Below are positions 28,740-36,656 of a stretch of 47,184 bases of DNA, one piece after another. The stretch lies in the NCBI RefSeq assembly GCF_018069755.1, contig NZ_JAGQDE010000029.1, forward strand, positions 1 to 47,184, given 5' to 3'. Below the pieces are notes generated by a model. That model saw only the letters and a program-made list of their open reading frames with translations, searched no databases and had not been told where the DNA came from. The stretch comes from Ideonella aquatica. Lineage in GTDB: Bacteria; Pseudomonadota; Gammaproteobacteria; Burkholderiales; Burkholderiaceae_C. The first letter of the stretch is position 1; every line of letters begins with the position of its first letter. The position numbers were made by a program, and so were the translations under genes.

Positions 28740-29386
28740 GATGAAGACGAATGGGCCTGCAGGCCGCGAAGGACCAGCTGCAGGTGGCTGCGGATGATGC
28801 GGCGCGGGTCGGCCACCATGGCCTCGGCCAGCGCGCAGGCGCCCACCGAATGCTTGTGCAGACACAGCATGATGATCGGCAGCACCAGGGAGTGGGCGGC
28901 GGCCTCCACGTCGACCGGCCGGAACTCGCCGCGGTCGATGCCGCGCTGCAGCAGGGCCTGGATCACCGCCAGGCCGGGCTGGATCACTTCCTGCGCGTAG
29001 AACTCGGCGATGTCGGGGAAGTTGCGCACCTCGGTGATCACCAGCTTGAACAGCGCCGAGCTGGGGCTGTCATACACCTCTTCCCACCAGGTGGGCAGCA
29101 ACTCGGTCAGCGCCTCGGTGGCGCTGCCGTGGTGCTCCAGCAGGCGCTGGCGGCCGTCGGCCACCGCGCTGGACAGGGTGTGGCGGATCACCGCCTTGAG
29201 CAGCTCTTCCTTGCTGTTGAAGTACAGGTAGAGCGTGCCCTTGGCCACGCCGGCACGCTGCGCCACTTCCTCGGCCCGGGTGGCGGAGAAGCCTTTTTCG
29301 GTGAACAGGGCCAGCGCGGCATCCAGCAGTTCGCTGGGGCGGGCTTCCTTGCGACGTTGGCGGTGGGGTGTGGCGGACTCGGACAT
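28736..29386 (-). CDS. TetR/AcrR family repressor of the RND operon
   Basis: The 216-residue protein has an N-terminal TetR helix-turn-helix (about residues 10-57; ARPSELLDAALALFTEKGFS, AEEVAQRAGVAKGTLYLYF). A C-terminal ligand domain follows, containing LPTWWEEVYDSPSSALFKLV. It is the first gene of the operon with adaptor and pump. The ATG at 29386 was chosen because a perfect palindrome and promoter lie directly upstream (29397-29437); the longer frame would run through them. This points to autorepression relieved by an efflux substrate. Confidence 0.93.
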   Translation of the reverse strand: MSESATPHRQRRKEARPSELLDAALALFTEKGFSATRAEEVAQRAGVAKGTLYLYFNSKEELLKAVIRHTLSSAVADGRQRLLEHHGSATEALTELLPTWWEEVYDSPSSALFKLVITEVRNFPDIAEFYAQEVIQPGLAVIQALLQRGIDRGEFRPVDVEAAAHSLVLPIIMLCLHKHSVGACALAEAMVADPRRIIRSHLQLVLRGLQAHSSSS

Positions 29387-29396
29387 GATTACTGAC

Positions 29397-29437
29397 TGAC
29401 CGGTCATTAATCCTAACAGGCCGGCGCCAGCCGTCAA
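29397..29437 (-). promoter_or_regulatory. Promoter and palindromic operator for tetR-RND operon
   Basis: On the minus strand a -35 TTGACG (29437-29432) and a -10 TAGGAT (29415-29410) are 16 bases apart. TGACCGGTCA (29397-29406), a perfect 10-bp palindrome, lies just after the -10 at the expected transcription start. A half-site TGAC is repeated beside it. TetR-family repressors commonly bind such sites to block their own promoter. Confidence 0.6.
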
Positions 29438-29557
29438 TACCCCATAATGTATGCGGGGTCATGCTGCGTTGCAGCATCCTGCGGCGCTGCCAGCGCCTGG
29501 TCTGTAAGATGGCGCCCCTGAATGGGCAGGGTCGGGCAGACCCGGATGGACGACGCG

Positions 29558-30382
29558 ATGGACATGCTGGTGTTGCTGAAGGCCGCGGTGATGGGCGTGG
29601 TGGAGGGACTGACCGAGTTCCTGCCGATCTCGTCCACCGGCCACCTGATCCTCGCGGGCTCGCTGCTGGGATTTGTGGGCGAAAAGATGAAGGTCTTCGA
29701 GATCGCGATCCAGACCGGCGCCATCTTCGCCGTGGTGCTGGTCTACTGGCAGCGCGTGCGCGACACCGTCACCGGTCTGGCCGCGCAGCCGCAGGCGCGC
29801 CGCTTTGCGATGAACGTGCTGATCGGCTTCCTCCCGGCGGTGGTGCTGGGCCTGCTGGTGGGCAAGTGGATCAAGGCCCACCTGTTCCTGCCCACCGTGG
29901 TGGCGTCCACCTTCATCCTGGGCGGCTTCGTGATTCTGTGGGCCGAGCGCCGCCAGGCCGCGCACACCCGCGTGCCCACGGTGGACGACATGGGGCCGAT
30001 GGATGCGCTGAAGGTGGGTCTGGTGCAGTGCTTCGCGATGGTGCCGGGCACCAGCCGATCGGGCGCCACCATCATCGGCGGCATGCTGATGGGCCTGTCG
30101 CGCCAGGCGGCCACCGACTTCAGCTTCTTCCTGGGCATTCCCACGTTGATCGGCGCCGGCCTGTACAGCCTGTACAAGGCGCGCGCCGACCTGGACTGGG
30201 CCGACGCGCCGCTGTTCGGCGTGGGCCTGCTGTTCAGCTTCCTGTCGGCCTGGCTGTGCGTGCGCTGGCTGCTGCGCTACGTGGCCACGCACGACTTCAA
30301 GCCCTTCGCGTGGTATCGCATCGCCTTCGGGGTGCTGATCCTGGTCACCGCCCACTTCGGCTGGGTGACCTGGGCCGATTGA
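29558..30382 (+). CDS. uppP: Undecaprenyl-diphosphatase UppP (BacA)
   Basis: UppP dephosphorylates undecaprenyl pyrophosphate to recycle the lipid carrier for peptidoglycan and O-antigen; overexpression gives bacitracin resistance. The 274-residue polytopic membrane protein shows both signatures: [18 protein letters not shown] near the N-terminus and [16 protein letters not shown] in the second half. The ATG at 29558 gives the family-typical MDMLVLLKA opening. In-frame ATGs at 29546 and 29522 are alternatives. Three small hairpins lie in the leader. Confidence 0.94.
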   Translation: MDMLVLLKAAVMGVVEGLTEFLPISSTGHLILAGSLLGFVGEKMKVFEIAIQTGAIFAVVLVYWQRVRDTVTGLAAQPQARRFAMNVLIGFLPAVVLGLLVGKWIKAHLFLPTVVASTFILGGFVILWAERRQAAHTRVPTVDDMGPMDALKVGLVQCFAMVPGTSRSGATIIGGMLMGLSRQAATDFSFFLGIPTLIGAGLYSLYKARADLDWADAPLFGVGLLFSFLSAWLCVRWLLRYVATHDFKPFAWYRIAFGVLILVTAHFGWVTWAD

Positions 30383-30392
30383 GGTACAGCGC

Positions 30393-31106
30393 TCAGCGGC
30401 GCCTGAAGACCAGGTCCCAGACACCGTGGCCCAGCTTGATGCCGCGGGCCTCGAACTTGGTCAGCGGGCGGTAGTCCGGCCGCGGTGCATAGCCGTCGGC
30501 GGTGTTGGCCAGCAGCGGCTCGGCGGACAGCACCTCCAGCATCTGCTCGGCATAGGGCTGCCAGTCGGTGGCGCAGTGCAGCACGCCGCCGGGCGCCAGA
30601 CGCGAGGCCAGCAGCGCCACCAGCGGCGGCTGGATCAGGCGCCGCTTGTGGTGCTTCTTCTTGTGCCAGGGGTCGGGGAAAAAGATGTGCACGCCGGCCA
30701 GCGAGCCCGGCGCCACCATGTGCTCCAGCACCTGCACAGCGTCGTGCTGCAGGATGCGCAGATTGCCGAGCTGTTCTTCGCCGATGCGCTTGAGCAGCGC
30801 GCCCACGCCCGGCGTGTGGACCTCGATGCCGATGAAGTCGGTGTCCGGCCGCGTCGCCGCGATCTGCGCGGTGGCAGCGCCCATGCCGAAGCCGATTTCC
30901 AACACCCGCGGCGCTTCGCGGCCAAAGGCTGCCGCCCAGTCGGCCGGCTGGCCGGTGTAGGGCAGCACAAAGCGCGGCCCCAGGTCTTCCAGGGCCCGCT
31001 GCTGCCCGGTGCCCATGCGGCCGGCGCGCAGCACATAGCTGCGGATGGCACGGCGCTGGGGTTCAGTGGGCTCGGGCGACGGGGCGGACGGATCGGCGTC
31101 GGTCAT
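30393..31106 (-). CDS. trmB: tRNA (guanine-N7-)-methyltransferase TrmB
   Basis: TrmB makes 7-methylguanosine at position 46 of tRNA. The 237-residue product has [17 protein letters not shown], the SAM motif [16 protein letters not shown] and the family hallmark [16 protein letters not shown]. It ends with [18 protein letters not shown]. The ATG at 31106 follows a short non-conserved lead; an upstream ATG at 31130 is possible. It converges on uppP with a 10-base gap and points away from the tRNA-Gly gene. Confidence 0.95.
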   Translation of the reverse strand: MTDADPSAPSPEPTEPQRRAIRSYVLRAGRMGTGQQRALEDLGPRFVLPYTGQPADWAAAFGREAPRVLEIGFGMGAATAQIAATRPDTDFIGIEVHTPGVGALLKRIGEEQLGNLRILQHDAVQVLEHMVAPGSLAGVHIFFPDPWHKKKHHKRRLIQPPLVALLASRLAPGGVLHCATDWQPYAEQMLEVLSAEPLLANTADGYAPRPDYRPLTKFEARGIKLGHGVWDLVFRRR

Positions 31107-31152
31107 GCGGTGCTGGCGTGGTATCGGCAAGGGGCCGGTATTGTCGCCGAGC

Positions 31153-31158
31153 TAGAAT
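31153..31158 (+). promoter_or_regulatory. Probable -10 element for tRNA-Gly
   Basis: TAGAAT ends 10 bases before the first tRNA base, which would give a leader of only a few bases. No good -35 is visible 16-18 bases upstream. Confidence 0.45.
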
Positions 31159-31168
31159 GCGTGCCGAC

Positions 31169-31242
31169 GCGGGTGTAGTTCAATGGTAGAACGGCAGCTT
31201 CCCAAGCTTCATACGAGGGTTCGATTCCCTTCACCCGCTCCA
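31169..31242 (+). tRNA. tRNA-Gly(CCC)
   Basis: This is a 74-base tRNA with encoded CCA. GCGGGTG pairs with CACCCGC, with discriminator T. The anticodon loop TTCCCAA gives CCC, reading GGG glycine codons. The T-arm is GAGGGTTCGATTCCCTT. The anticodon stem GCAGC/GCTTC has one C-U mismatch (second pair from the outside). It resembles E. coli glyU in overall sequence. Confidence 0.93.
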
Positions 31243-31251
31243 CGCTTTCCG

Positions 31252-31280
31252 ACGCCGGCCGCAAGCCGGCGTTGTTTCTT
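31252..31280 (+). terminator. Terminator after tRNA-Gly
   Basis: ACGCCGGC (31252-31259) pairs perfectly with GCCGGCGT (31265-31272) around CGCAA, followed by TGTTTCTT. This is a standard intrinsic terminator 9 bases past the CCA end. Confidence 0.7.
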
Positions 31281-31288
31281 CCGTGACC

Positions 31289-31406
31289 GGTGAAGGGGAG
31301 CGAACCCGGGTTCGGTCGGGCGCCCGTGGCGCCCGGACGCCGCGCAGCGGCGGGCCCGCAGGGCCGAGGCGGCTTGGCCGCCGAGCATGCCCTTCACCCG
31401 CTCCAC
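31289..31406. repeat. Array of five hairpins bounded by copies of the tRNA-Gly 3' end
   Basis: The block opens with GGTGAAGGGGAGCGAACCC (31289-31307), an inverted copy of tRNA-Gly bases 31217-31235 (17 of 19). It closes with a perfect 17-base direct copy of the tRNA end (31390-31406, against 31227-31243). Between them lie a 14-bp palindrome (31301-31314) and four back-to-back hairpins with 3-base loops: 31318-31334 (7-bp stem), 31338-31352 (6), 31353-31365 (5) and 31368-31382 (6). No coding gene is credible here. The outer ends GGTGAAGGG and CCCTTCACC form a terminal inverted repeat. Confidence 0.85.
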
Positions 31407-31410
31407 ATCC

Positions 31411-31458
31411 CTGAGGCCGATGCCAGCCTCGCGCTGGCATCGTCGTTTCAGGCCTCAG
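31411..31458. terminator. Long two-part hairpin at the end of the TPR lipoprotein gene
   Basis: CTGAGGCC (31411-31418) pairs with GGCCTCAG (31451-31458), and inside it GATGCCAGC (31419-31427) pairs with GCTGGCATC (31433-31441) around CTCGC. A TCGTTTC stretch lies on the right arm. The outer stem covers the stop codon of the gene converging from the right, so it may terminate that gene and any read-through from tRNA-Gly. Confidence 0.55.
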
Positions 31459-32654
31459 TGCACGCCCAGTGCCCGCAGGTGCTCGGCCTTGGCGGCGTAG
31501 AGCGAGCGCAGCTCGGGCCGCGGGCTCTCGGCGCCGGCCCGCTGCAGGTGGACCAGGGCCTGCGCCGGGTGGCCCAGCTGCAGCTCGGCCTGGGCCAGCG
31601 CAAAGTGGATCTCGTGGTAATCGGGATCGCGCGCCAATTCCTTCAGCAGCCAATCGCGCGCGCCGGCCGGATCGCCGGCGCGCAGCGCCGCCGTGCCGCG
31701 TGCGAGGTAGGTGAACGGGGCGGTGCCCTCGACGCGTGCGAGCACAGCGTCCAGTGGCTGCGCCTCGGTCAGGCGGCCCTGGGCGCGCAAGGCGGCGGCC
31801 AGGTTGGCCAGCAGCGTGGCGTGCTCGGGGGCCCGGGCCAGGCCGTCACGCCAGGCGCGCTCGGCCAGGTCGGCGCGGCCGTGGCGCTGAAACACCACGC
31901 CCAGGGTGTTGTAAGCGGCAGGGTAAGTGGCGTCCTGGGAAAGGGCGGCCAGGCTGAAGGCGTGGGCGGTGGCCAGGTCGCCCTGGGTGAGCCATTCGGC
32001 GGCGCGGTTGTTCAGGTACATCGCCAGCACGCGCTGGCGGCTGATGCGGCGCGCAGGCAGCTTGCCGGCGGCCTCGGGCGGCAGGAAGTCGATCACCATG
32101 GGCGGCGGGGCCAGCAGCACGCTGGCGAACGGCGAGGGGCGTGGCCCCAGCGCCAGGTTCACATGGGTGTTGCCCACATGCAGGCCGGCCAGGCGGCTCC
32201 ACTGCGTGTCGGTCAGCACCTCGCGGAACTCCACCGACAGCCCCAGCCCGTCGGCCAGCGCAGCGGTGAGCAGCACCAGTGACAGGCAGTTGCCGCTGCG
32301 TGCGTCGAAGGTTTCAGCGGCGGTGCGGGTGGTGCTGGCGTCATAGACGACGTGGATGTCGCTGGCGCGCAGGGCCTCGTACAGCGCCAGCAGGCCACCC
32401 TGGCGGCGCGCGGCCGGGCGCAGGGTTTGGTCCAGGTAGGCCTGCAGGGCCGGGTCCAGGCGCAGTGCGGCCTCGGTGTCGGGGCGCTGCGTCGGCTGGC
32501 CCAGCGTGGTGTCGGCCCACAACACCGCATCTGCGGTGGGCGTGCGGGGCGCCTGGGCGCAGGCCGCCAGCAGCAGCACGGCCAGCGGCAGCAGGGTGCG
32601 GCGCCAGGCCGGACCCGTGAAGCGGCCGGCCAGGGCGGTGAGGGACGCAGGCAT
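31455..32654 (-). CDS. Lipoprotein with transglutaminase-like domain and TPR repeats
   Basis: The 399-residue protein starts with a lipoprotein signal peptide (LLPLAVLLLAAC, lipidated Cys32). A transglutaminase-like region follows in which a Cys-His-Asp triad can be placed: C123 in ARSGNCLSLVLL, H164 in VGNTHVNLAL and D189 in MVIDFLP. The second half holds TPR repeats (AAYNTLGVVFQRHGRADLAE, HFALAQAELQLGHPAQALVHL). It is probably a periplasmic membrane-attached peptidase-like or scaffold protein; no substrate is evident. It is divergent from the GGDEF-like gene across 150 bases in which I see no firm promoter. Confidence 0.8.
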   Translation of the reverse strand: MPASLTALAGRFTGPAWRRTLLPLAVLLLAACAQAPRTPTADAVLWADTTLGQPTQRPDTEAALRLDPALQAYLDQTLRPAARRQGGLLALYEALRASDIHVVYDASTTRTAAETFDARSGNCLSLVLLTAALADGLGLSVEFREVLTDTQWSRLAGLHVGNTHVNLALGPRPSPFASVLLAPPPMVIDFLPPEAAGKLPARRISRQRVLAMYLNNRAAEWLTQGDLATAHAFSLAALSQDATYPAAYNTLGVVFQRHGRADLAERAWRDGLARAPEHATLLANLAAALRAQGRLTEAQPLDAVLARVEGTAPFTYLARGTAALRAGDPAGARDWLLKELARDPDYHEIHFALAQAELQLGHPAQALVHLQRAGAESPRPELRSLYAAKAEHLRALGVH

Positions 32655-32804
32655 GCGGGCTCCTTGGATGACCCGCCCCGATCACGGCGTGTCACCTGGA
32701 CATGCTACGCCGACACGGACCTGACAGCCAGTCTCGGTGTTTCCGCGCTGCCGGCGAGCGGCGCTGCTCAGGCATCATCGGGGCAAAGAACCCCAGCGCC
32801 CGTC

Positions 32805-33698
32805 ATGTCACCCACGCCCTTGCAGGTCCTGGTGCTCAGCCAGCGACCCCTGGATCTCGTCACTTCTGCCCACGGCCCCTTCATCGCACACCAGGCCAGC
32901 ACGCTGGCCGAGGTGGACGACATGCTCAACCAGCACGCCTGGCATGCGCTGGTCGTCGAGTTCGGGGTGGGTCTGTCCACCGAGCAACTGCTGCACTGGA
33001 ACGGCCTGGCCCGTGCGCTGCTGGAAACGGCCCTGGTGCTGGTGGCGCCCGAACCCACGCTGGCCGAGTGCCAGCGCTGGCTGCAGGCCGGTGTGCGCGA
33101 GGTGGCCTCCAGCCGCGAGATGCACGGCGATGCCGCCGGCCGCGTGCTGCGCATGGCGATCGAGCGCAAGCGCCAGGACGACGCCGCGCGCCGCGCCTAC
33201 AGCATCGACCTGGCCACCGGTCTGCCCAACCACCAGCAGTTGCTGGAGCACATGACCCACCTGCTGGCGCTGCGCGAGCGCGAGCCCGCGCCGATGGCGG
33301 TGGTGGTGCTGCAGCTCGAGGGCCTGCAGTCGGTCGAGGCCAGCCAGGGCGCCGAAGCCGCCAATGTGCTGCGCCGCAAGGCCGCGGTGCGCTTGCGCTC
33401 GGCACTGCGCGCGTCGGACGTGGTGGCCTCGCTGGGGCGCGACATGTTCGCGGTGCTGCTGGCCTGGATGGATGCCGACGAGGACGCCGAGCCGGTGGCC
33501 CGCAAGCTGCTGGCCACGGCCAGCGTGCCGATGCAGGTGTCGGGCCAGGCCGTGCCGCTGGGCATGCGCTACGGTCTGGCGCAGTTCCCGGCCCATGGCC
33601 GTGATGCCCAGAGCCTGCTCAAGCGCGCCACTGCCCAGGCGGCCGGGGGTGACGGGCGCCTGGTGCGCCTGGGCGAAGCCGCCAACGACGGGGCCTGA
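32805..33698 (+). CDS. Receiver-like plus degenerate GGDEF domain protein
   Basis: The 297-residue product has an N-terminal region like a response-regulator fold (residues 1-115) but without a clear phospho-Asp. A linker helix (AIERKRQDDAARRAYSID) leads to a diguanylate cyclase-type domain beginning DLATGLPNHQQLLEHM. The catalytic GGDEF motif is replaced by LGRDMF (residues 210-215), so cyclase activity is unlikely. It may bind GTP or c-di-GMP or act by protein contact. The ATG at 32805 gives a short MSPTPLQVLVLS lead. It converges on gabD with a 24-base gap. Confidence 0.78.
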   Translation: MSPTPLQVLVLSQRPLDLVTSAHGPFIAHQASTLAEVDDMLNQHAWHALVVEFGVGLSTEQLLHWNGLARALLETALVLVAPEPTLAECQRWLQAGVREVASSREMHGDAAGRVLRMAIERKRQDDAARRAYSIDLATGLPNHQQLLEHMTHLLALREREPAPMAVVVLQLEGLQSVEASQGAEAANVLRRKAAVRLRSALRASDVVASLGRDMFAVLLAWMDADEDAEPVARKLLATASVPMQVSGQAVPLGMRYGLAQFPAHGRDAQSLLKRATAQAAGGDGRLVRLGEAANDGA

Positions 33699-33722
33699 TC
33701 GCCCCGCCGCTGGCCGGGCGCG

Positions 33723-35201
33723 TCACTTCAGGATGTCGCCCAGGCAGAGGTACTTGACCTCGACATAGTCGTCCATGCCGTGGTGCGAGCCCTCGCGCCC
33801 CAGGCCCGACTGCTTGACGCCGCCGAAGGGCACCTCGGCCACGCTGATCAGGCCGGTGTTGATGCCCACCATGCCGTACTCCAGCGCCTCGCCCACGCGG
33901 AAGATGCGGCCGATGTCGCGGCTGTAGAAGTAGCTGGCCAGACCGAACTCGGTGGCATTGGCCAGCTCGATCGCCTCGGCCTCGGTGCTGAAACGGAACA
34001 CCGGTGCCACCGGGCCGAAGGTCTCTTCCTTCGAGACCTTCATCTCGGGCGTGACATCGGCCAGCACCGTGGGCGTGTAGAAGCGATCACCGATGCGCTG
34101 CCCGCCCACCACCACCTTGGCACCCTTGGCCAGCGCGTCGGCCACATGGTCCTCGACCTTGGCAATCGCCTGGTCGTCGATCATCGGGCCCTGGTTGATG
34201 CCGGCCTCGAAACCATTGCCCACCTTGATGGCCGCGGCCTTGGCGGCCAGCTTCTCGATGAAGGTGTCGTAGACGCTGTCCTGCACATAGAAGCGGTTGG
34301 TGCAGACGCAGGTCTGGCCCGAGTTGCGGTACTTGCTGATCGCGGCGCCCTCGGCGGCCGAGTCCAGGTCGGCGTCGTCGAAGACGATGAAGGGCGCATT
34401 CCCGCCCAGCTCCAGCGAGAGCTTCTTCACCGTGGGCGCGCACTGCTGCATCAGGATGCGGCCCACCTCGGTGGAGCCGGTGAAGCTGAGGTGGCGCACC
34501 ACGTCGGAGCTGCACAACACCTTGCCCACCTCGATCGACTGCGCGGCATCGGCCGTCACCACGTTGAGCACACCCGCCGGCATGCCGGCACGCTGCGCCA
34601 GTTCGGCCACCGCCAGCGCCGACAGCGGCGTGGCCTCGGCCGGCTTGATCACCACCGGGCAGCCGGCGGCCAGGGCCGGCGCCACCTTGCGGGTGATCAT
34701 GGCGATCGGGAAGTTCCACGGCGTGATCGCCGCGCAGACGCCGATCGGCTGCTTGATGATGACGTAGCGCTTGTTGCCGTCGGTGGTGGGGATGGTCTCG
34801 CCGTAGACGCGCTTGGCTTCTTCAGCGAACCACTCCAGGAAGCTGGCGCCGTAGCCGACCTCGCCCTTGGCCTCGGCCAGCGGCTTGCCCTGCTCGGCGG
34901 TCATGATGCGCGCCAGGTCGTCGGCGTGGGCGTGCATCAGCGCGAACCACTTCATCAGGATCGCGGCGCGCTCCTTGGCGGTCTTGGCGCGCCAGGCCGG
35001 CCAGGCCTTGTTGGCGGCGACGATGGCGTGGTGGGTGTGCTCGGCACCCAGGTTGGCCACGTCGGCCAGCTTCAGGCCGGTGGCGGGGTCGTTGACGTCG
35101 AAGCGGCTGCTGCCGGCGACCCATTCGCCGTTGATCAGCGCATCGGTCTTCAGCAGGCTGGGCTCGGCCAGCAGGGCCAGGGGGGAAGAGGGCATGTCCA
35201 T
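33723..35201 (-). CDS. gabD: Succinate-semialdehyde dehydrogenase GabD
   Basis: GabD oxidises succinate semialdehyde to succinate with NAD(P)+, the last step of GABA breakdown. The 492-residue aldehyde dehydrogenase has PWNFPIAMITRKVAPALAAG, the cofactor and base region LSFTGSTEVGRIL and LSLELGGNAPF (E264), and the catalytic cysteine in NSGQTCVCTNR (C298). The GabD-typical C-terminus is VPFGGVKQSGLGREGS. AAGGAG lies 6 bases before the ATG at 35201. It follows gabT by 30 bases. Confidence 0.94.
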   Translation of the reverse strand: MDMPSSPLALLAEPSLLKTDALINGEWVAGSSRFDVNDPATGLKLADVANLGAEHTHHAIVAANKAWPAWRAKTAKERAAILMKWFALMHAHADDLARIMTAEQGKPLAEAKGEVGYGASFLEWFAEEAKRVYGETIPTTDGNKRYVIIKQPIGVCAAITPWNFPIAMITRKVAPALAAGCPVVIKPAEATPLSALAVAELAQRAGMPAGVLNVVTADAAQSIEVGKVLCSSDVVRHLSFTGSTEVGRILMQQCAPTVKKLSLELGGNAPFIVFDDADLDSAAEGAAISKYRNSGQTCVCTNRFYVQDSVYDTFIEKLAAKAAAIKVGNGFEAGINQGPMIDDQAIAKVEDHVADALAKGAKVVVGGQRIGDRFYTPTVLADVTPEMKVSKEETFGPVAPVFRFSTEAEAIELANATEFGLASYFYSRDIGRIFRVGEALEYGMVGINTGLISVAEVPFGGVKQSGLGREGSHHGMDDYVEVKYLCLGDILK

Positions 35202-35231
35202 GGAGGTCTCCTTGATCAGGACTCTACCAAC

Positions 35232-36533
35232 TCAGGCCTGGCACGCTGTCAGGCAATCGGCCAGGAGGGCCATGCCTTCGTCGATCACCGCGTCGCTGGC
35301 GGTCAGCGGCACCAGGATGCGGATCACATTGCCGTAGGTGCCGCAGGACAGCAGGATCAGGCCGCGCTGGATGGCGTCGGCGCAGATGCGCTTGGTCAGG
35401 TCGGCATCGGGCTGCGACAGGTCGCCGCCCTTGAACAGCTCGATCGCCACCATCGCGCCCAGGCCGCGCACGTCCTGCACGCTCGGGTGCTGGGCAGCCA
35501 GCCGGGTCAGGCCGTCTTTCAGGCGCTGGCCCACGGCCTTGGAGCGCTCCAGCAGCTTCTCCTCGTCGAAGACCTGCAGCACCGCCAGTGCCGCGGCGCA
35601 GGCCAGCGGGTTGCCGGCATAGGTGCCACCCAGGCCGCCGGGCAGCGGCTTGTCCATCAGCTCGGCCTTGCCGATCACCGCCGAGATCGGGAAGCCCCCG
35701 GCCATGGACTTGGCCATCGTGACCATGTCAGGCGCCACGCCCCACTGCTCGCAGGCCAGCCAGGTGCCGGTGCGGCCGGCGCCGGTCTGCACCTCGTCGG
35801 CGATCAGCACGATGCCGTGCTGGTCGCACAGCGCGCGCAGCGCCTGCGCGAATTCGGGCGGCGCCACATAGAAACCGCCTTCGCCTTGCACCGGCTCGAG
35901 GATGATGGCGGCGACACGCTCAGCCTCGACGTCGTACTTGAAGATGTGTTCCAGCGAGCGCAGCGAATCGGCCACCGTTACGCCGTGCAGCGGGTTGGGG
36001 AACTCGGCGTGGTAGATCTCGGCCGGGAAGGGGCCGAAGCCGGCCTTGTAGGGCGCGACCTTGCCGGTCAGCGCCATGCCCAGCAGCGTGCGGCCATGGA
36101 AGCCACCGCCGAAGGCGATCACCGCCTGGCGCTTGGTGGCGGCGCGGGCGATCTTGACGGCGTTCTCCACGGCTTCGGCGCCGGTGGACAGGAAGTAGGC
36201 CTTCTTGGCGAAGTTCCCCGGCGTGCGGGCGATCAGCTGCTCGGCCAGCTCCACGTAGGGCTCGTAGGCCACGACCTGGAAGCAGGTGTGGTGGACCTGG
36301 TCGAGCTGGGCCTTCACGGCCTCGACGATCTTCGGGTGGCGGTGGCCGGTGTTGAGCACCGCGATGCCGCCGGCGAAGTCGATGTAGCGCTTGCCCTCGA
36401 CGTCCCAGACCTCGGCGTTCTCGGCGCGGTCGACAAAGACTTCGTAGGTCTGGCCCAGGCCGGTGGGCAGGGCGGCACGGCGGCGGGCCATCAAGGCCTG
36501 GTTGGTGGCGGTGGTCTTGGCGTCGAGCGGCAT
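35232..36533 (-). CDS. gabT: 4-aminobutyrate--2-oxoglutarate transaminase GabT
   Basis: GabT moves the amino group of GABA to 2-oxoglutarate, giving succinate semialdehyde for GabD. The 433-residue class III aminotransferase shows FLSTGAEAVENAVKIARAAT, AFGGGFHGRTLLGMALTG, EPVQGEGGFY, the PLP Asp in LIADEVQTGAGRTG and the Schiff-base Lys in MAKSMAGGFP (K275). The ATG at 36533 gives MPLDAKTTATNQALMARR, usual for the family. Longer upstream frame overlaps the divergent regulator and is not coding. Confidence 0.94.
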   Translation of the reverse strand: MPLDAKTTATNQALMARRRAALPTGLGQTYEVFVDRAENAEVWDVEGKRYIDFAGGIAVLNTGHRHPKIVEAVKAQLDQVHHTCFQVVAYEPYVELAEQLIARTPGNFAKKAYFLSTGAEAVENAVKIARAATKRQAVIAFGGGFHGRTLLGMALTGKVAPYKAGFGPFPAEIYHAEFPNPLHGVTVADSLRSLEHIFKYDVEAERVAAIILEPVQGEGGFYVAPPEFAQALRALCDQHGIVLIADEVQTGAGRTGTWLACEQWGVAPDMVTMAKSMAGGFPISAVIGKAELMDKPLPGGLGGTYAGNPLACAAALAVLQVFDEEKLLERSKAVGQRLKDGLTRLAAQHPSVQDVRGLGAMVAIELFKGGDLSQPDADLTKRICADAIQRGLILLSCGTYGNVIRILVPLTASDAVIDEGMALLADCLTACQA

Positions 36534-36609
36534 GATGAGGGCCTCGTCTGTGAATGGGCGATGGGCGCATCCTAGGCCAGCGGCCGGGCGGCTACCATGC
36601 ACAGCCACA

Positions 36610-36639
36610 CCGGACAGCGGACACACTGTGCTGGTCCGG
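36610..36639. promoter_or_regulatory. Candidate operator between gabT and the GabR-like regulator
   Basis: CGGACA occurs twice seven bases apart (36611-36616 and 36618-36623). CCGGACAGC (36610-36618) is mirrored by GCTGGTCCGG (36630-36639), with an inner CACA-C-TGTG. This combined direct and inverted repeat sits in the middle of the 123-base divergent intergenic space, where a MocR-type regulator would be expected to bind. Confidence 0.4.
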
Positions 36640-36656
36640 CGCCCTGTACAGATGCC

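Noticed and set aside
31209-31406. 65-codon frame on - starting in the duplicated tRNA end
   Set aside because: It is read through the tRNA-Gly gene and the hairpin array; the ending GNRTLV is a known product of translating tRNA sequence.
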